The position numbers were made by a program, and so were the translations under genes. A stretch of 6,237 nt of DNA, from positions 1 to 6,237 of the forward strand of contig JANZZA010000068.1 of the NCBI GenBank assembly GCA_026419655.1, read 5' to 3'. Numbering within the stretch: the first letter of the stretch is position 1; each line of letters opens with the position of its first letter. Source of the DNA: Armatimonadota bacterium. GTDB lineage: Bacteria; Armatimonadota; Zipacnadia; Zipacnadales; FEN-943. Below the pieces are notes generated by a model, which ran no database searches, was not told where the DNA came from, and worked only from the letters and a program-made list of their open reading frames with translations. Positions 1-4,676 of this stretch are shown one piece after another.

Positions 1-11
1 ACAGCAGCGTC

Positions 12-986
12 ATGTGGGTCATGCGTTTACGATTTCCGACGAGCAGTTGCCCAACCGTCACGGCGAACCATCTCGCTGGGGCCGTTTTGGTGTTGGGCTT
101 ACTCGTCTTGGGGGCTGCCGGATGCGCCCGCCACGGTCCTCGGGAATCAAGGCAGGCGCCCTCGAGCTGCCTGCCTGTAGTCGCGACGATATATCCACTC
201 GCTGACTGGGCGCGCCAGATCGGCGGCGAGCACGTAGATGTCGCGCCGCTTCTCAAGCCCGGCTCCAATCCGCATACCTACGAGCCTTCGCCTCAGGACA
301 GCCTACTCATTGCCCGGTGCAAGCTGCTCTTCTCTGTTGGGTTAGGCCTGGAGGACTGGGTGGACGACCTGGCGATTGCGGCGGCACCTGAAGGCCCGAG
401 GGTGGTGAGGCTCGGCGAAACCCTGCCGCGTGAGAAGCTGCTGGCGGGCGACCCGCATGTGTGGCTGGACCCTGACCTGGCCGCCGCAATGGTAGAAAAG
501 ATGGCAGCCGCCATGGGAGAAACTGCCCCCGCGCATGCCGCCGAGTACGCCGGCCGCGCCAGCCAGTACGCGGCCCGCATGCGTGCCCTTGCCGAGAAAT
601 GTGCCCGGCGGCTGGCCGGGCTGCCTGTGCGGAAGGCCGTGGTTCACCATCCGGCTTTCGGGTACTTATTCAGGCGTTGTGGGATTGAGCTTGTGGGTGC
701 TATCGAGGAAAGTCCGGGCAAAGAACCCACGTCGGCACACCTTGCAAGCCTGGCAGATAAAATGAAGCGAAACGGCATAAAGGTCATCTTCGTCGAGCCT
801 CAGACCTCGCGCAAGCCGGCGGAGGTTTTAGCACGAGAGATTGGAGCGCGGGTGGTGATGCTAGACGACCTTGGCGACCCGACTGACCCAAAGCGTGCCA
901 CGTACGTATCCCTGATAGAGTACAATGTCGAACAGATTGCTGCCGCAATGGGGGGCCTGGCTGGCAGGCGGGAAGGCGACCAGTAA
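12..986 (+). CDS. znuA: Zinc/manganese-type ABC transporter substrate-binding lipoprotein (ZnuA/TroA family)
   Basis: Cell-surface or periplasmic metal-binding protein that captures a divalent metal, probably Zn2+, and delivers it to the permease encoded two genes downstream. Residues 21-37 form a hydrophobic stretch ending in LGAAGC, a lipobox with Cys38 as the predicted lipidated residue. Family landmarks are NPHTYEPSP (His88), DPHVWLDP (His149), VHHPAFGYLF (His213) and VVMLDDLGDP (Asp285 or Asp286), matching the His/His/His/Asp ligand pattern of cluster A-I binding proteins. A third His rather than Glu is generally linked to zinc rather than manganese. The His-rich loop of many ZnuA proteins, expected before His149, is absent. 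The length of 324 residues is normal. The start is uncertain: ATG at 12 has no visible ribosome site, ATG at 21 is an alternative, and the frame is open to the left edge, so the true start could lie outside. The metal specificity is inferred. Confidence 0.9.
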   Translation: MWVMRLRFPTSSCPTVTANHLAGAVLVLGLLVLGAAGCARHGPRESRQAPSSCLPVVATIYPLADWARQIGGEHVDVAPLLKPGSNPHTYEPSPQDSLLIARCKLLFSVGLGLEDWVDDLAIAAAPEGPRVVRLGETLPREKLLAGDPHVWLDPDLAAAMVEKMAAAMGETAPAHAAEYAGRASQYAARMRALAEKCARRLAGLPVRKAVVHHPAFGYLFRRCGIELVGAIEESPGKEPTSAHLASLADKMKRNGIKVIFVEPQTSRKPAEVLAREIGARVVMLDDLGDPTDPKRATYVSLIEYNVEQIAAAMGGLAGRREGDQ

Positions 987-991
987 TTGTT

Positions 992-996
992 GGGAG
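992..996 (+). promoter_or_regulatory. Ribosome binding site of the znuC-like gene
   Basis: GGGAG lies 7 nt before the ATG at 1004, in the 17-bp gap after the stop codon of the binding-protein gene. It supports the 1004 start, which gives an N-terminal extension of about 20 residues ahead of the ABC domain. Confidence 0.7.
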
Positions 997-1003
997 ACAG
1001 GCA

Positions 1004-1957
1004 ATGCGGGAGAGAACACAGACCAGCAGTGCCGGTGTCGCTGGCATTGAAAGCCGCGATGCGCTGATTGAGACGCGGGCACTGTGTTTCGCCTGGGGGC
1101 CTGGGCGCATCGCACTGGAAAATGTCAATCTGACGGTGCCGAGGGGGACCTTTTTGGGCATCATTGGCCCCAACGGCGGCGGCAAGACGACCCTCGTGCG
1201 GCTGATTTTGGGCGACCTCGTGCCTACAGCGGGCGAGATAAGAGTTTTTGGCGTCCCTCCTAGTCGCCTGGGGCGCCGCCGGGCCAGCATAGGCTACCTG
1301 CCACAAAAACCTACTCTGGCGAGAGACTTTCCCGTGACGGCCATTGAAGCCGTGATGATGGCCGGGTTCGCCCGGCTGGGGCCGTTGCGGCGGGTGCCAA
1401 AGTGGCTGAGGGAGAAGGCTCTTCAAACTCTGGCCGTGGTTGGCATGGAAGCTGATGCAGACCGGCTGGTAGGCCGACTGTCGGGCGGGCAGCAGCAGCG
1501 CGTGCTCATTGCCCGCGCCCTGGTTAACGACCCCGAGCTGCTGTTGCTGGATGAGCCAACCATCGGGGTGGACACAGGAGGCCAGGCCGCCTTTTTCGAG
1601 CTGCTGCTACGGCTGCGCGAGCAGATGGCCCTCACCATCGTCATGGTCACCCACGATCTGCTGCAGATCGGCCGCTATGCCGAGCGTCTGGCGTGCCTCA
1701 ACCGCACCATTCACTGGCATGAGCGAGCTGATACGGTAACCGAAGAGGAAATACGTGGGGCTGTGAGCTGCGAATTGGATGAATTCCTGGCGTACGAGCG
1801 GCGCGTTGCAGGCGGACGCATCGTCGGCAGCGGCGATACCGACCACGCGCCACCAATCGGGACCGGCTACCACCCTCCTCAGGGTCAAGACCGGCGCGGT
1901 GACTGCGGCCGCCGGGTACCCCCAAACTGCCCTGCCGGCGAGGACAAAGAACCGTGA
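1004..1957 (+). CDS. znuC: Metal ABC transporter ATP-binding protein (ZnuC-like)
   Basis: Cytoplasmic ATPase that powers metal import through the membrane permease encoded next. All ABC motifs are visible: Walker A GPNGGGKTT (residues 55-63), Q-loop in YLPQ (Gln101), signature LSGGQQQR (159-166), Walker B LLLLDEP (179-185) and H-loop His217 in VTHD. The segment CLNRTIHWHE (231-240) resembles the strand after the nucleotide-binding core in ZnuC-type ATPases. At 317 residues it is longer than the usual 230-270. About 20 extra residues precede the domain, and a tail of about 47 residues (271-317) is rich in Gly, Pro and Arg with two His and two Cys. That tail does not resemble the His-Asp-rich tails of some ZnuC proteins. 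The gene follows the binding-protein gene by 17 bp and its stop overlaps the permease start. A manganese transporter ATPase (MntB/TroB-like) is the alternative. Confidence 0.93.
   Translation: MRERTQTSSAGVAGIESRDALIETRALCFAWGPGRIALENVNLTVPRGTFLGIIGPNGGGKTTLVRLILGDLVPTAGEIRVFGVPPSRLGRRRASIGYLPQKPTLARDFPVTAIEAVMMAGFARLGPLRRVPKWLREKALQTLAVVGMEADADRLVGRLSGGQQQRVLIARALVNDPELLLLDEPTIGVDTGGQAAFFELLLRLREQMALTIVMVTHDLLQIGRYAERLACLNRTIHWHERADTVTEEEIRGAVSCELDEFLAYERRVAGGRIVGSGDTDHAPPIGTGYHPPQGQDRRGDCGRRVPPNCPAGEDKEP
1940..1943 (+). promoter_or_regulatory. Ribosome binding site of the znuB-like gene
   Basis: GAGG lies 10 nt before the GTG at 1954, inside the 3' end of the ATPase gene. The ATPase stop (TGA, 1955-1957) and the permease start (GTG, 1954-1956) overlap as GTGA, a layout typical of translational coupling. 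A possible 6-bp stem (1910-1915 with 1935-1940) ends at the first base of this site. Confidence 0.55.
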
Positions 1958-2802
1958 CGGAAAACGTCGGCTTCTTATACGCCCTGGCGCATTATCGCTT
2001 CATGCAACAAGCGCTCCTGGCGGGCGTGCTGGTGGGAGCCGTTTGCTCAGCGCTTTCGGTGTACGTCGTGCTACGCAGGATGGCCTTTATCGGCCAGGGC
2101 ATCTCCCACGCAGCCTTTGGCGGGGTGGCCCTGGGCCTGTATCTTTTTCAGAACGGCGGGCGCAATTCTCCTCTAGGAATGAATCTGACGACGGTGGTTT
2201 TTTGTGTGGCAGTGGCGCTACTGATAGGAGCCGCCAGCAAGCGCGGACGGGTTTCAGCGGACAGCGCTATAGGGATTTTCTTTGCTGCTGCTATGGCTCT
2301 CGGTGTCATTCTCGTGGCCGCCCGCCAGCGCTACACGGCTGATCTGATGACTTACCTTTTCGGCAGCATCCTGGCGGTCACGCCTGGTGACCTTTGGGCC
2401 ATTCTCGCCATGACCGGCGCGGTCTTCCTGATGCTTGCCGCGCTATATAAAGAGCTCATGTTCTATACCTTTGATGAGGCCATGGCCGCAGCGATGGGGC
2501 TACCGGTGGGATTTCTACACCATTCCCTGCTCGTCATGCTGGCTCTGACAATAGTGGTCTCGATGAAGGTTGTCGGAATAGTGCTTGTCAGCGCATTCCT
2601 GGTCATTCCTGGCGCCACGGCGAAGCTACTGGCGAGCAGTTTCACCGGCATGATGGGGCTTTCGGTAGTATTTGGCGTAACTGCCGCCTTGGTCGGACTG
2701 GTGGCTTCTCACTACGCTCGCCTGCCGAGCGGCGCTACGATAGTGGTTGCGCAATTCCTTATGTTCCTGGCAGTATCAGCACTCACAAGAAGGACAGACT
2801 GA
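1954..2802 (+). CDS. znuB: Metal ABC transporter permease (ZnuB-like, ABC-3 family)
   Basis: Integral membrane subunit that probably works as a homodimer to carry Zn2+ or Mn2+ into the cytoplasm. The 282 residues include several hydrophobic spans, at about 18-40, 55-66, 78-94, 105-123, 146-164, 190-218, 232-251 and 262-277. ABC-3 hallmarks are RRMAFIGQGISHAAFGGVAL (41-60), SADSAIGIFFAAAMALGV (101-118), DLMTYLFGSIL (130-140), FDEAMAAAMGLP (173-184, the probable coupling region for the ATPase), VVGIVLVSAFLVIPGATA (206-223) and LPSGATIVV (257-265). The length is normal for the family. The GTG start is chosen because it overlaps the preceding stop by 4 bp, has an upstream GAGG, and places the first membrane span at the expected distance. 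It is the last gene of the transporter operon. Confidence 0.93.
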   Translation: MTENVGFLYALAHYRFMQQALLAGVLVGAVCSALSVYVVLRRMAFIGQGISHAAFGGVALGLYLFQNGGRNSPLGMNLTTVVFCVAVALLIGAASKRGRVSADSAIGIFFAAAMALGVILVAARQRYTADLMTYLFGSILAVTPGDLWAILAMTGAVFLMLAALYKELMFYTFDEAMAAAMGLPVGFLHHSLLVMLALTIVVSMKVVGIVLVSAFLVIPGATAKLLASSFTGMMGLSVVFGVTAALVGLVASHYARLPSGATIVVAQFLMFLAVSALTRRTD

Positions 2803-2843
2803 CCGCAGGCCTCAGGCCCACAGATATGATGTAGTCCAGGCGG

Positions 2844-2859
2844 CTGTGTCACAGGTGAC
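2844..2859 (+). promoter_or_regulatory. Overlapping inverted repeats, candidate operator
   Basis: Two dyads overlap in the spacer between the permease and nucleoside hydrolase genes: CTGTG-T-CACAG at 2844-2854 and GTCAC-AG-GTGAC at 2848-2859. The string GTCACAG recurs at 2893-2899, within a shorter dyad TCAC-A-GTGA (2894-2902) that overlaps the proposed start codon. The paired copies 45 bp apart are compatible with a repressor site pair, but no known regulator is recognised and chance is possible. Confidence 0.3.
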
Positions 2860-2898
2860 TGACGCAAGCTGGATATCTCTCGCGGGACGGTGGTCACA

Positions 2899-3741
2899 GT
2901 GAACCAGGTGATTCCTATCGTGCTGGACACCGACATCGGCGATGACATTGATGACGCTTATGCGCTGGTCCTGGCGGCGAGATGGCCCAGGGTGCAGCTT
3001 GGGGCAGTCACAACTGCCTACGGACCAACCCTTTCCCGCGCCCGGCTGGCTCGTAAGCTCCTGGATATTTGCGGCCGGCCCGACGTGCCTGTGTACTCAG
3101 CCGACGACTGCGAGGGCGAAACTCCACAGCTCGCCTGGGCAGCCGACTGCTCTTATTCCCGGCCGGCGGAAGGGGCCGCCGAAGCTCTGGTACGTATGGC
3201 CAACGAGCGACCCGGCCAGCTCACGCTTGTTCCCATAGGTCCGCTGACCAATCTTGGCCGTGCCCTCGACCTGGACCCCGACTTCGGCAGAAAGCTCCGC
3301 AGAATCGTCCTCATGGGCGGCTGGGTATACCGCAGCTACTCGCCAGAAACGACTGACCCTGAATGGAACATCCGCTGCGATGTCCCGGCGGCGAAAAAGG
3401 TATTCTCGTGTGGCGCCGACCTGGTCATGGTTGGCCTGGACGCCTGTATGGAGACCAGATTCACGGACGACTGGCAGGAGAAGCTCAGGGCTTCGGGAAG
3501 GCCCTGGGCTGACGCCCTCCTTGAGCTGACCCGCCGCTGGCCCGGCCAGGTGCCCATCCTCTACGACGCAATCACGCTCGCGACCGTCGCGGAGAGGTTC
3601 TGTGAGCTGCAACAGATGCGCATCGAGGTACAGGACGATGGTCACACTCGAAAGGTAGAAGGCGAGCCGAACTGCGTGGCGGCAGTGGGCGCTGATGCCC
3701 AGGCCTTCCTGGACTGGTACGTGAAGACCGTCTCAGAGTAG
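2899..3741 (+). CDS. Nucleoside hydrolase (inosine/uridine-preferring family)
   Basis: Cytoplasmic enzyme expected to split the N-glycosidic bond of ribonucleosides into ribose and a free base, using a bound Ca2+. The N-terminal Asp cluster DTDIGDDIDDA is the family signature and forms the calcium and ribose site. Other landmarks are VPIGPLTNLGRAL, IVLMGGW, PEWNIRCDVPAA (compare the usual EFN/DP-AA segment) and, near the C terminus, ILYDAITLA, where the Asp would be the distal Ca2+ ligand. The residue before that Asp is Tyr; the well-studied inosine/uridine enzymes have a catalytic His there, so base preference cannot be predicted. The GTG at 2899 is preferred over the GTG at 2890 because GGACGG (2885-2890) sits 8 nt before it but touches the earlier codon; the earlier start would add three residues. 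The length of 280 residues is slightly short for the family. It lies 96 bp after the permease gene on the same strand. Confidence 0.9.
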   Translation: MNQVIPIVLDTDIGDDIDDAYALVLAARWPRVQLGAVTTAYGPTLSRARLARKLLDICGRPDVPVYSADDCEGETPQLAWAADCSYSRPAEGAAEALVRMANERPGQLTLVPIGPLTNLGRALDLDPDFGRKLRRIVLMGGWVYRSYSPETTDPEWNIRCDVPAAKKVFSCGADLVMVGLDACMETRFTDDWQEKLRASGRPWADALLELTRRWPGQVPILYDAITLATVAERFCELQQMRIEVQDDGHTRKVEGEPNCVAAVGADAQAFLDWYVKTVSE

Positions 3742-3776
3742 GGACCGGTGACACAACAGGGCCTCGAGTGCCAAAG

Positions 3777-3798
3777 GACTTGCCTCTGAAAGCAAGTC
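3777..3798 (+). promoter_or_regulatory. Perfect 7-bp stem-loop in the leader of the NIF3-like gene
   Basis: GACTTGC (3777-3783) pairs perfectly with GCAAGTC (3792-3798) around an 8-nt loop, CTCTGAAA. No T-run follows, so it is not a classical intrinsic terminator. It lies 14 nt before the ribosome site of the next gene and might affect transcript processing, stability or translation. Confidence 0.4.
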
Positions 3799-3812
3799 AC
3801 AATTCCGACTGT

Positions 3813-3818
3813 GGGGGA
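3813..3818 (+). promoter_or_regulatory. Ribosome binding site that fixes the NIF3-like start
   Basis: GGGGGA lies 6 nt before the ATG at 3825. The frame also has an upstream GTG at 3768, but that codon has no comparable site, and the 19 residues it would add overlap a stem-loop and do not resemble the family's N terminus. Confidence 0.7.
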
Positions 3819-3824
3819 ACCGAA

Positions 3825-4616
3825 ATGACTGTACGAGACCTTGACAACTTCTTCGCCCAGCTAATGCCCGAAAAGCGCGTCCCCGGTGGTCGGGACGGTC
3901 TCAAATGGGGTTGCCCAGACGCGGAGATAAAGGCGGTGGCTACTACCTGGATGGCCACCGCCGACGTAATCCGACGTGCCGCCGGGCTTGGCTGTAACGT
4001 CATTGTCACCCACGAGCCTACCTTCTACTGGGACGACGTTGGCTCGGAAAAGCCCGAGTGGGAGATTGCCGCCGAACATCGCACACCCACGGACGCCAAG
4101 CAAAAGCTCATGGCCGACCTGGGCATTGAAGCGGTGCTGCGGGTCCATGACGCCTGGGACTTCTACCCTGAATTTGGCATTACTGACAGCCTGGCCCGGG
4201 CGCTCAATTTCCGCAATAAGGTTAGCGAGGCCGACCAGGTGCCGATGTGGCAGCTACGGCCGGTGCCGCTGGGCGAGGTGGCACGGCACGCCAAGACGCG
4301 GCTGCGCCTGCGGCTGATACGCGTTTTGGGTGACCTGTCGCAGGAAGTGCAAAAGCCGGCTCTGGCGGTTGGGGCTTTCGGCGGCCTGGAAGTGATTCTG
4401 CGAGCCATGGATCAGGGTGCCGACTGCCTGATAGGCGGCGAGTGCTCTGAATGGCAGGTGGCGCGGTTCTGCGAGGACGCGGGCTTTGGGCTTATCCTTC
4501 TGGGCCATGCCGAATCCGAGACACCCGGCATGACGGCCATGGCTGATTTCCTGCGCGAGAAGCTGGGCCTCGAAGCCCATCCCGTCCCTACGGCCCAGAC
4601 CTTCGTGACCTTGTGA
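3825..4616 (+). CDS. NIF3/DUF34-family dinuclear-metal protein
   Basis: A 263-residue protein of the NIF3 (YbgI/YqfO, DUF34) family, usually a ring-shaped hexamer with two metals per subunit. The molecular function of the family is unsettled; comparative work has suggested a metal chaperone or insertase role, and the old label GTP cyclohydrolase I type 2 is not well supported. Visible family elements are a beta strand leading to VTHEPTFYWD (His63, Glu64), VLRVHDAWD (His108, Asp112, compare the usual HTxxD), GITDSLARAL (118-127), ADCLIGGE (199-206) and LGHAESE (His228 and Glu232, the His-x3-Glu ligand pair). The usual motif is His-His-Pro; here it is His-Glu-Pro, so one metal ligand is changed. 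The length is that of the short form without an inserted domain. It is 83 bp downstream of the nucleoside hydrolase gene and convergent with the glycosidase gene. Family assignment is firm; function is not. Confidence 0.85.
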   Translation: MTVRDLDNFFAQLMPEKRVPGGRDGLKWGCPDAEIKAVATTWMATADVIRRAAGLGCNVIVTHEPTFYWDDVGSEKPEWEIAAEHRTPTDAKQKLMADLGIEAVLRVHDAWDFYPEFGITDSLARALNFRNKVSEADQVPMWQLRPVPLGEVARHAKTRLRLRLIRVLGDLSQEVQKPALAVGAFGGLEVILRAMDQGADCLIGGECSEWQVARFCEDAGFGLILLGHAESETPGMTAMADFLREKLGLEAHPVPTAQTFVTL

Positions 4617-4658
4617 CGACCTGGCGCCTCAATCCGGACACTGAGATACGCTTCACCC

Positions 4659-4676
4659 GCTGGCGCGCATGCCAGC
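4659..4676. terminator. Hairpin between convergent genes, possible terminator
   Basis: GCTGGC (4659-4664) and GCCAGC (4671-4676) form a perfect 6-bp stem with a 6-nt loop in the 59-bp gap between the convergent NIF3-like and glycosidase genes. The right arm includes the last base of the glycosidase stop codon (TAG on the minus strand, 4678-4676). A T-run is missing on both sides, so its activity as a bidirectional terminator is only suggested by position. Confidence 0.35.

Noticed and set aside
1..11. Zur or MntR operator upstream of the importer operon
   Set aside because: Only 11 bases precede the first ATG and they contain no recognisable dyad; the control region is outside the window.
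800..1426. Open frame of 208 codons on the minus strand
   Set aside because: It lies antisense to the binding-protein and ATPase genes, which have unmistakable motifs. Its composition looks like shadow coding in GC-rich DNA and no family motif is visible.
1779..2342. Open frame of 187 codons on the plus strand across the ATPase-permease junction
   Set aside because: It is out of frame with two well-supported genes, has no ribosome site of note and no recognisable domain. It also does not supply a typical ZnuC C terminus, so it does not support a frameshift.
2808..2818. GGCCT-C-AGGCC inverted repeat right after the permease stop, as a terminator
   Set aside because: The arms allow at most a 4-bp stem with a 3-nt loop, and no T-run follows.
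2825..2830. TATGAT as a -10 element for the nucleoside hydrolase gene
   Set aside because: No TTGACA-like hexamer lies 16-18 bp upstream, so a promoter cannot be supported from sequence alone.
3768..3824. N-terminal extension of the NIF3-like protein from GTG 3768
   Set aside because: The ATG at 3825 has a strong GGGGGA site, and the 19 added residues overlap a stem-loop and do not look like the family's N terminus.
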